This document shows, in pieces, positions 1-8,024 of a stretch of 64,000 nt of DNA (position 1 is its first letter; every line of letters begins with the position of its first letter). Location of the stretch: assembly GCF_947259345.1 (NCBI RefSeq), contig NZ_CAMYLS010000010.1, positions 1 through 64,000 on the forward strand, given 5' to 3'. Made by a program: the position numbers and the translations under genes. The stretch is from an uncultured Maricaulis sp. Lineage in GTDB: Bacteria > Pseudomonadota > Alphaproteobacteria > Caulobacterales > Maricaulaceae. The notes under the pieces were generated by a model, which saw only the letters and a list, made by a program, of their open reading frames with translations, did not search any database and was not told where the DNA came from.

Positions 1-171
1 ACGGCGCGGTGCGGGGCGGGGCTCCGAGCGAGACGCCGTGGCGGCGGCCGCGACGGCGCGGGGCGCCATGATCGGCTCGTCCATTTCGATTCCGGCATCC
101 GCCCACCAGGCGATCAGCGCTCGCAGCGCTTTCTCGTCATGTGGGGTAAGGGCAGGTCCGGACTGGGTCAT
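1..171 (-). CDS. Probable family-4 uracil-DNA glycosylase, N-terminal fragment (runs off window)
   Basis: This is the first 57 codons of a minus-strand gene cut by the window edge. The peptide starts MTQSGPALTPHDEK and contains LRALIAWWADAGIEMDEP, followed by an Ala/Pro/Arg-rich linker. That short helical N-terminus (a WW-A-DAG pattern) followed by a low-complexity linker resembles the non-catalytic leader of alphaproteobacterial family-4 (Fe-S) uracil-DNA glycosylases, which excise uracil from DNA. They are often found divergently beside ETF-ubiquinone oxidoreductase, as here. No catalytic motif or Fe-S cysteine lies inside the visible part, so the family call is by context and resemblance only. 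The ATG at 171 is the only start that leaves the leader intact; no strong ribosome-binding site is visible. Confidence 0.5.
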   Translation of the reverse strand, partial: MTQSGPALTPHDEKALRALIAWWADAGIEMDEPIMAPRAVAAAATASRSEPRPAPRR

Positions 172-189
172 GTTGACGTGCACGTTAAC
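172..189. promoter_or_regulatory. 18-bp near-perfect palindrome in a divergent promoter region
   Basis: GTTGACGTGCACGTTAAC is palindromic except for one symmetrical position and lies directly in front of the minus-strand gene and upstream of ETF-QO. The placement between two divergent starts is what a shared operator would look like. It does not match the alphaproteobacterial LexA pattern GTTC-N7-GTTC. The binding protein is unknown. Confidence 0.3.
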
Positions 190-317
190 GTAATAGCTTT
201 GATCCCGACGGCGGGACGCGCTAGATGGGTAGTCGATCCTAGGGTATGACCGAAGACCTGCAAGCCGAACACCGCATAAAACAGACGCTGTACACAAAGA
301 GGGAAGGTGCCAGCCTG

Positions 318-1991
318 ATGACCGACACCGCAATCGAACGCGAATCCATGGAATACGACGTCATCATCGTCGGTGGTGGCCCGGCCGGCCTGTCCGCGGC
401 CATCCGCCTCAAGCAGATGGCGGCTGATGCAGGTTCGGAGATTTCCATCGCCCTGCTGGAAAAGGGGGCCGAGGTCGGCGCCCACATCCTCTCCGGTGCC
501 GTGGTCGATCCCAAGGCGATGAATGAGCTCTTCCCGAACTGGAAGGAACTCGGCGCGCCGCTCGAAGATCCGGTCAAGACCGACATTTTCGAAGTGCTCG
601 GCGAGGCCGGTTCGATCAGCCTCCCGACCCTGATGTTCCCGCCGCTGATGAGCAATCATGGTTGCTATATCGTGTCTCTGGCCAATGTCTGTCGCTGGCT
701 GGCCGAGCAGGCTGAGGCGCTGGGCGTGGAAATCTATCCGGGCTTCCCGGCTGCCGACCTCATCGAGGAAGATGGCGCCATCAAGGGTGTCGTCACAGGC
801 GATTTCGGTCTGGCCCGCGATGGCGGCCACAAGGATGGCTATCAGCCGGGCATGGAGCTGCGCGGCAAATACACGCTGATCGGCGAGGGCGTGCGTGGCT
901 CGCTGGCGAAAAAGCTGATCAGCCGCTTCAACCTGTCCGAGGGCAAGGAACCGCAGAAATTCGGGATCGGCATCAAGGAACTCTGGCGCGTGAAGCCGGA
1001 GAACCACAAGCCCGGCATGGTCAAGCATACCATGGGCTGGCCGCTTGACGGCCAGACTGGCGGCGGCTCCTTCATGTATCATTTCGGCGATAACCTGGTT
1101 TCGATCGGTTATGTCGTTCACCTGAACTACAAGAACCCCTACCTGTCGCCCTTCGAGGAATTCCAGCGTCTCAAGACCCACCCGGCCATCTCGCCTGTGT
1201 TTGAAGGTGGCGAACGGATTTCCTACGGCGCCCGTGCCATCACCGAAGGCGGTTACCAGTCTGTTCCCAAGCTGGCCTTTCCGGGCGGTGGTCTGATTGG
1301 CTGTTCGGCCGGATTCGTGAATGTGCCGCGCATCAAGGGCAGCCATAACGCCATGAAGACCGGCATGCTGGCGGCGGAGAGCGTTTTCGCCGCGATCACC
1401 GATGGGCGCCAGCATGACGAGCTGACCGAATACCAGAGTGCCTACGAGAACTCCTGGGTCGCCAAGGACCTCAAGCGCGTCCGCAATGTGAAACCGCTCT
1501 GGTCCAGGCTGGGTACTTTTTTCGGCGTCGCCTTTGGCGGGCTGGACATGTGGTGCACCACGATCTTCGGCGGCTGGTCACCCTTCGGCACGATGGGCCA
1601 TGGCAAGACCGACGCGGAAAGCCTCGAGCCGGCCTCCAGGCACAAGCCGATCAATTATCCCAAGCCGGATGGTGTTTTGACCTTTGACCGCCTGTCGTCG
1701 GTCTTCATCTCGAACACCAATCACGAGGAGGATCAGCCGATCCACCTCAAACTCTCCGATGAAGAGCTGCAGAAGATGTCGGAGCTTGGCGAGTTCGCCG
1801 GTCCGTCGACGCGCTATTGCCCGGCGGGTGTCTATGAGTGGGTCGAGGACGAGACCAGCGGCGAACAGCGCTTCCAGATCAACGCGCAGAACTGCGTCCA
1901 CTGCAAGACGTGCGACATCAAGGATCCCAACCAGAATATCAACTGGACGACACCGGAAGGTGGCGGCGGTCCGATGTACGCCAATATGTAG
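318..1991 (+). CDS. Electron transfer flavoprotein-ubiquinone oxidoreductase (ETF-QO)
   Basis: Membrane-associated flavo-iron-sulfur enzyme that takes electrons from reduced ETF (fed by acyl-CoA and other dehydrogenases) and passes them to ubiquinone. With the ATG at 318 the protein is 557 aa, the usual bacterial length. An FAD-binding dinucleotide fold opens at residues 14-24 (DVIIVGGGPAG). The C-terminal ferredoxin-like part supplies the four cysteines of a 4Fe-4S cluster, one in YCPAGVYEW and three in NCVHCKTCDIKDPNQNINW. An in-frame start at 246 would add 24 residues, but the purine-rich GGGAAGG lies upstream of the ATG at 318 and family members begin close to the FAD motif. A GC-rich stem at 2001-2022 follows the stop but lacks a T tract. 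Confidence 0.95.
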   Translation: MTDTAIERESMEYDVIIVGGGPAGLSAAIRLKQMAADAGSEISIALLEKGAEVGAHILSGAVVDPKAMNELFPNWKELGAPLEDPVKTDIFEVLGEAGSISLPTLMFPPLMSNHGCYIVSLANVCRWLAEQAEALGVEIYPGFPAADLIEEDGAIKGVVTGDFGLARDGGHKDGYQPGMELRGKYTLIGEGVRGSLAKKLISRFNLSEGKEPQKFGIGIKELWRVKPENHKPGMVKHTMGWPLDGQTGGGSFMYHFGDNLVSIGYVVHLNYKNPYLSPFEEFQRLKTHPAISPVFEGGERISYGARAITEGGYQSVPKLAFPGGGLIGCSAGFVNVPRIKGSHNAMKTGMLAAESVFAAITDGRQHDELTEYQSAYENSWVAKDLKRVRNVKPLWSRLGTFFGVAFGGLDMWCTTIFGGWSPFGTMGHGKTDAESLEPASRHKPINYPKPDGVLTFDRLSSVFISNTNHEEDQPIHLKLSDEELQKMSELGEFAGPSTRYCPAGVYEWVEDETSGEQRFQINAQNCVHCKTCDIKDPNQNINWTTPEGGGGPMYANM

Positions 1992-2031
1992 ACCCCACCG
2001 CCTCCGGCCCTTGCGCCGGAGGGATTGCAGA

Positions 2032-2071
2032 GCGAGCATGCGGACATGAGTTCATCAGTCCGCATGCTCGC
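2032..2071 (+). promoter_or_regulatory. 14-bp hairpin with the lipoprotein start codon in its loop
   Basis: GCGAGCATGCGGAC (2032-2045) is the exact reverse complement of GTCCGCATGCTCGC (2058-2071). The 12-nt loop between them begins with the ATG at 2046, the probable start codon of the TPR lipoprotein. No Shine-Dalgarno sequence is visible between the upstream stop and the arm. The arms would form a very stable mRNA stem and could limit translation or expose the start codon to initiation. Confidence 0.5.
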
Positions 2072-3767
2072 CCTCTGCCTGGCCGCGACGGCCTTCTCAT
2101 CCTGCGCCAGCACGTCTGCGCCGCCCGAGGAGGGAGGCTCTGTCTATGGCGCGTTCCTGGCCGCGCGCTATGCCGGTGTGAACCGCGATGTCGACGGGGC
2201 AGCGACGCACTATGCCCGGGCCCTCGATCAGGCCCCCGGCAATGCGACGCTCGCCGACCGGGCTTTCATCACGACCCTGTTGTCGGGCAATACGGATCAG
2301 GCGGCACAGCTGGCCCGCTCGACCGTCCAGGCCGGTGACCCCAGTCGTCTGGCCACGCTTTATGTTGCCGCCGACCAGATTGCCGAGCGCCGCTATCGTG
2401 ATGCCATTGCCAGCCTGGAGGCGGCGCCTGATTACGGCCCGTTCAACACGCTCATGCGCGATCTCCTGATCCAGTGGGCGATGATGGGCGAGGGCCAGGC
2501 GGTGGCGGCCATGGATGCCGCTAACGAGACGCAGGCGCCGGGCTTCCTGTCGTCTCATCTCTGGCTTCACAAGGCGATGCTGGCGGATGTTGCCGGCGAG
2601 GCAGAGGCCGCCGATGCGGCTTACCGGACTGCGGCCTATTCGGCCGTCTTCCCGCGCCTGGCGACCGAGATGTATGGCAATTTTCTCGAGCGCGAGGGAC
2701 GCCCGGACGAAGCCCGGGCCCTGTATGAGACAATGCTCGAAGCCAATCCGGACGGGCCCTTCGTCACCGATGCGCTGCGTCGCCTCGATGAGGGCGCGCG
2801 CCCGCGCCGCCGGCCCGGAGTGGCGCAAATGGCGGGTCGGGCCCTGTTCGGCCCGGCTTCCGACCTCGCCGAACAGGCCGATATGGACCTCTCGGTGATT
2901 TATCTGCGCATGGTTCAGCGCCTGGATCCGGACTATGCCCCGACCCGTCTGGCGCTGGCCGGGACATTGAGCCGGATCAGCCTGCCCGACGCTGCGCTTG
3001 CGGAATATGCCGCGATCACGGACGCCCCCTTTCGTTTCACGGCCGAATTCCAGCGCATTCTCCTGCTGCAGAATATGCAGCGTACCGAGGAGGCCAACCT
3101 GCTGGCCAATCGGCTCTGGACCGAGGATGGCGGGGTTGAAACCAAGCTCCTGGTCGCCGATCTGAGGCGGATCAATGGACAGTGTGGTGAGGCCATTCCG
3201 CTCTATGAGGCGATCATCGCAGATCGCGATGTGCCGGCCGACTGGCGCTACCATTATTATGCCGCGGCCTGCTATCTTGATCAGGATGACTGGGCGTCGG
3301 CGGAGGGGCACTATCTTGCCGCGCTCGAACTCGCGCCGAACGAAGCCACCTTGCTCAATGACCTGGGCTATTTCTGGATTGATCGTGGCGAACGCATCGA
3401 AGAGGCTTTCGCGATGATCCAGCAAGCCGCTGATGCTGACCCGTCGAACGGCAATGTCATCGACAGCCTGGGGTGGGCGCACTACCGGCTCGGTCACTAC
3501 GAGGCGGCGGTTGAGGCTCTCGAGCGTGCGGCCGCGCTGGCGCCGGGCAATGCGACCGCGAATTACCATCTCGGCGATGCCTATTGGCAGGTCGGGCGCG
3601 AGCTGGAAGCCGGTTTCCAGTGGCGCCGGACGCTCGATCTCGATCCGCGTCCCGAGCAGCGTGAGGGGCTGGAGTATCGCCTGACCCATGGCCGTCCCCC
3701 GAATGAAGAACAGCATGTGGCCCAGGAACTGACGACTGCGGGTGATGATACCGCGGGTGAACCGTGA
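2046..3767 (+). CDS. TPR-repeat lipoprotein
   Basis: Probable outer-membrane or periplasmic scaffold protein. The start at 2046 gives 573 aa with a lipoprotein signal peptide (MSSSVRMLALCLAATAFSSC), lipobox cysteine at residue 20. The rest is built of helical TPR-like units with repeated A-x3-Y and D-P/P-N signatures; the clearest are in the C-terminal third (ATLLNDLGYFWIDRG, NVIDSLGWAHYRLGHYEAA, NATANYHLGDAYWQVGRE). An ATG at 2064 would also leave a signal peptide; a TTG at 2025 is less likely. The stop overlaps the GTG of ispE by 4 nt, so the two are translationally coupled. The same TPR-ispE order is common in Alphaproteobacteria, but the molecular role of the TPR protein is not known to me. 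Confidence 0.85.
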   Translation: MSSSVRMLALCLAATAFSSCASTSAPPEEGGSVYGAFLAARYAGVNRDVDGAATHYARALDQAPGNATLADRAFITTLLSGNTDQAAQLARSTVQAGDPSRLATLYVAADQIAERRYRDAIASLEAAPDYGPFNTLMRDLLIQWAMMGEGQAVAAMDAANETQAPGFLSSHLWLHKAMLADVAGEAEAADAAYRTAAYSAVFPRLATEMYGNFLEREGRPDEARALYETMLEANPDGPFVTDALRRLDEGARPRRRPGVAQMAGRALFGPASDLAEQADMDLSVIYLRMVQRLDPDYAPTRLALAGTLSRISLPDAALAEYAAITDAPFRFTAEFQRILLLQNMQRTEEANLLANRLWTEDGGVETKLLVADLRRINGQCGEAIPLYEAIIADRDVPADWRYHYYAAACYLDQDDWASAEGHYLAALELAPNEATLLNDLGYFWIDRGERIEEAFAMIQQAADADPSNGNVIDSLGWAHYRLGHYEAAVEALERAAALAPGNATANYHLGDAYWQVGRELEAGFQWRRTLDLDPRPEQREGLEYRLTHGRPPNEEQHVAQELTTAGDDTAGEP

Positions 3768-4618
3768 CACCAGAGCCGCTCACCGAGCTGGCCCCGGCCA
3801 AGGTCAATCTGACCCTGCGCGTCGGTGCGCCGCGTCCCGATGGGTATCACCCCCTCGACAGCCTGGTCGTCTTCGCGGATTGGGGCGACACGGTCGAGGT
3901 GCGTCCGGGGCCCGGCCTGCTCCTGACCCTGTCCGGCGAAGCCTCCCGCAGCCTGCCGCCAGACGGCAATAATCTCGTTCTCCAGGCCGCGCGCGCGCTG
4001 CAGGCAGCGGCCGATATCGATGACGGCGCGATGATCCGGCTCGACAAGCAGATTCCGGTCGAGGCCGGGCTGGGCGGTGGTTCCGCCGATGCGGCCGCGA
4101 CGCTGCGCGCGCTCAACCGTCTTTGGGGTCTGGACTGGACCCTCGACCGGCTGGCCGAGATCGGTCTCAAGCTGGGCGCGGATGTGCCGGCCTGTCTCTA
4201 TGCCCGCCCGCTTCGCATGCGCGGGATTGGGGAGTGGATTGACATCCTGCCCGCCTTTGACGCGTTTGATGCGGTCATACTCAATCCGGGCGTCGCGGTC
4301 CCGACCGGGCCGATCTTCAAGGCCTTCGATGCCGCCGACCCGGCGCCGCTTGCCGAGGCCGGCCCGATGGGCGAGGACCGGCTCGACTGGTTGCGGGGCG
4401 AGCGCAATGATCTGGAAGCGCCGGCGCTGGCCTGTCATCCGGAGATCGCCCAGGCACTCGACTGGCTGCGTGATCAACCCGGTGTCGAGCTGGCGCGCAT
4501 GTCCGGCTCGGGTGCGAGCTGTTTTGCCCTGTGCGCTGATCGCGCTTCAGCGGAAGCGATTGCGAAAGCCTATGATGGTTTCGCCCGCGCCGTTCGCCTG
4601 ACCGGAGCGGTGCGGTGA
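3764..4618 (+). CDS. ispE: 4-diphosphocytidyl-2-C-methyl-D-erythritol kinase
   Basis: GHMP-family kinase of the non-mevalonate isoprenoid pathway. It phosphorylates the 2-hydroxyl of CDP-methylerythritol in the cytoplasm. The N-terminal APAKVNLTLRVGAPRPDGYH substrate-binding segment (residues about 10-29), the ATP-binding loop PVEAGLGGGSADAAATLRAL (about 91-110) and the C-terminal MSGSGASCFAL are all present. Length 284 aa is normal. The GTG start overlaps the preceding stop (GTGA), and its own stop overlaps the GTG of the next gene, so the three genes form a tight operon. Isoprenoid supply fits the neighbouring undecaprenyl-phosphate-dependent transferase and the polyprenyl diphosphate synthase on the other strand. 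Confidence 0.95.
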   Translation: MTPEPLTELAPAKVNLTLRVGAPRPDGYHPLDSLVVFADWGDTVEVRPGPGLLLTLSGEASRSLPPDGNNLVLQAARALQAAADIDDGAMIRLDKQIPVEAGLGGGSADAAATLRALNRLWGLDWTLDRLAEIGLKLGADVPACLYARPLRMRGIGEWIDILPAFDAFDAVILNPGVAVPTGPIFKAFDAADPAPLAEAGPMGEDRLDWLRGERNDLEAPALACHPEIAQALDWLRDQPGVELARMSGSGASCFALCADRASAEAIAKAYDGFARAVRLTGAVR

Positions 4619-5628
4619 TTGTGACGATCTGGCCGCTGCTCGCGGCGTTCATCCTGGCGTGGAGCGTGGCTGGTCTCGTCCTGCGCGTCGGCATCCTCGA
4701 TCATCCCAACCAACGCTCCAATCACGCCCAACCGACGCCGCGCGGCGGAGGGCTGGGCATTGTCGTCGGTTTTTTCGGCGCGCTCGTTTTCATCCCCGTC
4801 ATGGCGCCGACCGACGGCGCAGCCTTGTTTGGCCTCGCCTTGTGCACCGTGATGGCGGCAGGTCTGGGCTTCGTCGATGACCTCGTCACGTTGAATGAGC
4901 GCCCGAAATTTGCGGTGCTGAGCCTGATCAGCCTGGCCCTGGCCGGGATGACGGGGCCGGTCACCGATCTGGGTTTTGCGCTGCCCTGGATGATCGGTTG
5001 GCTCGGCTCGGCGCTCTTTGCGTTCACGCTCGCCAATGCGGTCAATTTCATGGACGGGTCGGACGGTTTGATGGCGGCGAGCCTAATCCCGGCGGCGCTG
5101 GTCCTCGCCATCCTGGGCGAGGGACCTTTCATGCTGGCCGCGCTGGCACTGGCGGCTTCGCTGGCCGGCTTCGCGGTCTGGAATGCGCCGCTTCTCTCGG
5201 CTCGCGGGCGCCTCTTCAGTGGTGATGTGGGATCGCTGGGGGCGGCGGTCATTCTCGCCGGGCTGGCACTGGTCTGGGCCTCCCGCGCACCATCAGGGTC
5301 AGTCTGGCTGGTGCCGCTGCTCGTGCTTCCGCTTCTGGGCGATGTGCTGCTGACCATGGCGGCGCGGGTCAAGGCCGGGCGATCACCCTTCGTGGCGCAC
5401 CGGGCCCATGCCTATCAATTGCTCATCGCCCTGGGGATGAGCCATGGGCGTGTGGCAATGATCTGGGGCGGGATGAGTGTCGGCTGTGGCGTGCTGGCGC
5501 TGGTCGCCAACGCGGTCTCGCCGATGGCCGGACTGCCGGTCTTTGTGCTGGCGGTGATTGCTTTCAGCGTGCTGCATCAGGCCTGGCGCCGCAAGGCGCG
5601 GGCGGCCGGTCTCGATACCTGGCAATAG
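4615..5628 (+). CDS. Undecaprenyl-phosphate glycosyl-1-phosphate transferase (WecA/WbpL-like)
   Basis: Polytopic membrane enzyme of glycosyltransferase family 4 that would transfer a sugar-1-phosphate (N-acetylhexosamine type) to undecaprenyl phosphate to start O-antigen or other surface polysaccharide synthesis. The 337-aa sequence is mostly hydrophobic, with about ten membrane segments. It carries the family motifs: RGGGLGIVVGF near residue 43, FVDDLVTLNERPKF near 85, NFMDGSDGLMAAS near 144 and FSGDVGSLG near 201. The cytosolic loop VAHRAHAYQLL replaces the MraY histidine motif with the HAYQ form typical of WecA/WbpL. The sugar specificity cannot be read from the sequence. The GTG start overlaps ispE by 4 nt. 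Confidence 0.85.
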   Translation: MIVTIWPLLAAFILAWSVAGLVLRVGILDHPNQRSNHAQPTPRGGGLGIVVGFFGALVFIPVMAPTDGAALFGLALCTVMAAGLGFVDDLVTLNERPKFAVLSLISLALAGMTGPVTDLGFALPWMIGWLGSALFAFTLANAVNFMDGSDGLMAASLIPAALVLAILGEGPFMLAALALAASLAGFAVWNAPLLSARGRLFSGDVGSLGAAVILAGLALVWASRAPSGSVWLVPLLVLPLLGDVLLTMAARVKAGRSPFVAHRAHAYQLLIALGMSHGRVAMIWGGMSVGCGVLALVANAVSPMAGLPVFVLAVIAFSVLHQAWRRKARAAGLDTWQ

Positions 5629-5637
5629 GCCGGGAGA

Positions 5638-6669
5638 TCAGTAAGCGCGTTCGACCACGAAGTCGGCGAGGTCTTCCAGGGCGACGCGCCATTTATTGGC
5701 CGGGAAGATGGCCAGCGCCTCACGGGCGCGTCGGGCATGGGCGCGGGCCTGATTGACGGTCGCTTCCAGTGCGCCATGAGATTTGATCAGGCGGATGGCG
5801 GTGTCGAAATCACCCTCGGCCTGTTCGCCGCGCGCAATCACGCGGTCCCAGTATTCGGCCTCGCTCGCCGACGCGGCGGAGATTGCCAGCGCGACCGGCA
5901 GCGTCACCTTGCCTTCGCGGAAATCATCGCCGGTGGATTTGCCCAGCTTGGTCGAGGCCCCATCATAATCCAGCGCATCATCGACCAGCTGGAAGGCCAG
6001 GCCGAGTTCGCGGCCATAGGTCTCCAGTGCCGCTTCCTCGCGGGCATCTCGGCCGGCGACAATGCCGGAAACCTGCGCTGCGGCGGCAAACAGGGCGGCG
6101 GTCTTGGCATCGATGATCTGCATATAAGTGTCGACCGAGACGCCGACATCCTTGACCGCGGACAGCTGGCGCACTTCGCCCTCGGCAATCGTCGAGGCGG
6201 CGTCGGACAAGACGCCCAGCGCCTTCATCGATCCCGCTTCGACCATCAGGGAGAAGGAGCGCGCGAACAGGAAATCGCCGACCAGGACGGAGGAGGCATT
6301 GCCCCAGACCAGATTGGCCGCGACCTTGCCGCGGCGCATGCCGCTCTCATCGACGACATCATCGTGCAGCAGGGTGGCGGTGTGGATGAATTCCACCGCG
6401 GCGGCGAGCTTCAGCGGGGCAATATCGCTGTAACCCAGCATGTTGGCGGCGGCGACCGTAATCATCGGGCGTACGCGCTTGCCACCGGCTTCGATCAGAT
6501 AGCGGGCCAGTTCCGGGATCAGCTCGACATGACTGTCCAGCCGCTCGAGGATAAGCGCGTCGACCTTGCGCATGTCGTCATAGGCCAGAACTGCCAGCGC
6601 TTCCGCGGCATTCGGGATCTCGGCGCTCTTCGCTGCCGCGGCCGTTTTGACACTCACCATGCTGTCCAC
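5638..6669 (-). CDS. ispB: Polyprenyl (octaprenyl-type) diphosphate synthase
   Basis: Trans-prenyltransferase that elongates farnesyl diphosphate with isopentenyl diphosphate to make the ubiquinone side chain. The two Mg-diphosphate-binding aspartate motifs are present: LLHDDVVDESGMRRG (near residue 95-109) and FQLVDDALDYDG (near 233-244), together with the GGKRVRPM substrate motif near 61. Length 343 aa fits the family. A GTG at 6669 is preceded at good distance by AGAGGA; the ATG at 6660 is the alternative. Product chain length (C40 versus C50) cannot be settled by eye, so the symbol follows the general bacterial usage. The gene is convergent with the operon at 2046-5628. Confidence 0.9.
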   Translation of the reverse strand: MDSMVSVKTAAAAKSAEIPNAAEALAVLAYDDMRKVDALILERLDSHVELIPELARYLIEAGGKRVRPMITVAAANMLGYSDIAPLKLAAAVEFIHTATLLHDDVVDESGMRRGKVAANLVWGNASSVLVGDFLFARSFSLMVEAGSMKALGVLSDAASTIAEGEVRQLSAVKDVGVSVDTYMQIIDAKTAALFAAAAQVSGIVAGRDAREEAALETYGRELGLAFQLVDDALDYDGASTKLGKSTGDDFREGKVTLPVALAISAASASEAEYWDRVIARGEQAEGDFDTAIRLIKSHGALEATVNQARAHARRAREALAIFPANKWRVALEDLADFVVERAY

Positions 6670-6825
6670 GCCAGCTGTCCTCTTGATGCAGGCTCAATTG
6701 CTTCCGACAATAGAAATCGACGGACCGCCCGGCAAGCACAAGGGGCGGTGACGAAACAGCACAGGTCAGGGCGCTGATCCTGTGTCGGTCCCACACAGCG
6801 CCATGCGGCGCGGAGGTATGCCCCA

Positions 6826-7044
6826 GTGAAAGAAGTCCTGCGGACCAATGACCCGGTCAAGCTCTCCTATGCTCAATCAATTCTGCGCGATGAGGGGATT
6901 GAACCCATCGTGCTCGATCAGGGCATGTCCTCCATGTATGGCGGCGGTCTGCCGGTCATCAAGACGCGCATCATGGTGATTGACGAGGATGCCCACATGG
7001 CCGCGAGCCTGCTGGCCGAGCTGCAGGAAGAGGACCGTCCGTGA
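6826..7044 (+). CDS. DUF2007 small protein
   Basis: 72-aa soluble protein with the DUF2007 (putative signal-transducing) fold. It shows the ferredoxin-like pattern V-LRTNDPVKLSYAQSILRDEGI, then a central PVIKTRIMV strand and a C-terminal DEDAHMAASLLAEL helix. Members resemble PII-like or ACT-like small domains, and no biochemical function is established. GTG start, with ATGCCCCA between a weak purine stretch (GCGGAGG) and the start codon. The stop overlaps the GTG of the methyltransferase gene by 4 nt, and that gene in turn overlaps a small membrane peptide gene, giving a three-gene operon. Confidence 0.8.
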   Translation: MKEVLRTNDPVKLSYAQSILRDEGIEPIVLDQGMSSMYGGGLPVIKTRIMVIDEDAHMAASLLAELQEEDRP

Positions 7045-7781
7045 CAGCGGACAGCGCCACCACGCTGGACCGCCTGCTCGACGGGCGGGTCGTCCTGCGC
7101 CAGGGCCGGGATGGCTATCGCGCCGGCATGGATGCCGGCCTGCTCGCGGCGGCGCTGGACGCGAAGGAGGGCGAAACCCTGGCTGAATTCGGCTGCGGCG
7201 CCGGTGCAGCGCTGATGTGCGCAGCCTGGCGGCTGACCGGGGCCAGCTTTGTCGGCGTTGAGCGCGATCCCGAGGCGGCCGCCCTTGCGACCGAGAATGC
7301 GGCGGCCAACGCGATGGGCGTGCGGGTGAGCGCCCAGAACGCCGATATCATGCAGCTTGGCACCTCGCTGAAAGTCGACCAGGTCTTCTTCAACCCGCCC
7401 TTCTTCGACGACCCCAAGGCCCTGCGAGCCCCGAAAGACGAAAAGCGCGCCGCCTGGCTGACCGGCGATGTGCCCTTTGCCGATTGGGTCCGCTGTGCCG
7501 CGCGGGCGCTGAAGGCCAAGGGTCGGCTGACCCTGATCCATCGCGCCGATCGTCTCGCCGACATCCTCACCGCGCTTGACCGGTCCTTCGGCTCGGTCGT
7601 GATCAAGCCGATCCATCCGCGCAGCGGCGAACCGGCCAAGCGTGTCATTGTGCAGGCAACAATTGGCGGCAAGGCGCCGCTTGTCCTGCTCGCCCCGCTG
7701 GTCCTGCATGAGGGTGAGGGGCATTCTGCCGAGGCCGACGCCATCCTGCGTGGGCGGGCTGTTCTGGAGATGGGCGCATGA
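7041..7781 (+). CDS. tRNA1(Val) (adenine37-N6)-methyltransferase-like protein
   Basis: SAM-dependent Rossmann-fold methyltransferase. Motif I is LAEFGCGAGAALMCAA (about residues 47-62), the acidic motif II is GVERDPEAAALATENAAAN, and the catalytic NPPFF motif of N6-adenine/N5-glutamine methyltransferases is at about 118-122 (VFFNPPFFDDP). The TrmN6/YfiC family modifies A37 of tRNA-Val; this protein has that length (246 aa) and motif order. The true substrate is an inference. It overlaps the upstream DUF2007 gene by 4 nt (GTGA) and the downstream small gene by 4 nt (ATGA). Confidence 0.85.
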   Translation: MTADSATTLDRLLDGRVVLRQGRDGYRAGMDAGLLAAALDAKEGETLAEFGCGAGAALMCAAWRLTGASFVGVERDPEAAALATENAAANAMGVRVSAQNADIMQLGTSLKVDQVFFNPPFFDDPKALRAPKDEKRAAWLTGDVPFADWVRCAARALKAKGRLTLIHRADRLADILTALDRSFGSVVIKPIHPRSGEPAKRVIVQATIGGKAPLVLLAPLVLHEGEGHSAEADAILRGRAVLEMGA

Positions 7782-7954
7782 CCATAACGATCATTCTCGT
7801 CGTTCTCGCCTTCGTCCTGTTGATCGTGCTGGGCGCACGCGGACGCAAGCAGCGGGACAATGCGGCCGAGGCCGCGCGGCGGGCCGTGGAGGCACGCTTC
7901 GAGCGGCGTGATGAGGATGCTGCGTCGCACAAAGACGAGGACTCGCGTGCTTGA
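7778..7954 (+). CDS. Small single-pass membrane protein (58 aa)
   Basis: Short open reading frame whose ATG overlaps the preceding stop (ATGA), indicating coupled translation. The peptide starts MTITIILVVLAFVLLIVLGA, a single N-terminal transmembrane helix. A highly charged cytoplasmic tail follows (GRKQRDNAAEAARRAVEARF, then acidic residues) and could form a short amphipathic helix. I do not recognise a family. The strict overlap, the clean membrane segment and the neighbours' codon use support a real gene. Confidence 0.65.
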   Translation: MTITIILVVLAFVLLIVLGARGRKQRDNAAEAARRAVEARFERRDEDAASHKDEDSRA

Positions 7955-8024
7955 TTAGACGGGCCGGCTTGCCTAGTGTCCGCGCGATTTCTTCATCTCG
8001 ATTTTTCCAGCGGGAATTGATGCC

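Noticed and set aside
2001-2022. Terminator after ETF-QO
   Set aside because: A good stem CCTCCGGC/GCCGGAGG exists but no T tract follows, so it is not called as an intrinsic terminator.
5737-6777. 346-codon frame opposite ispB
   Set aside because: Antisense shadow of a clear prenyl synthase; no start site or motif.
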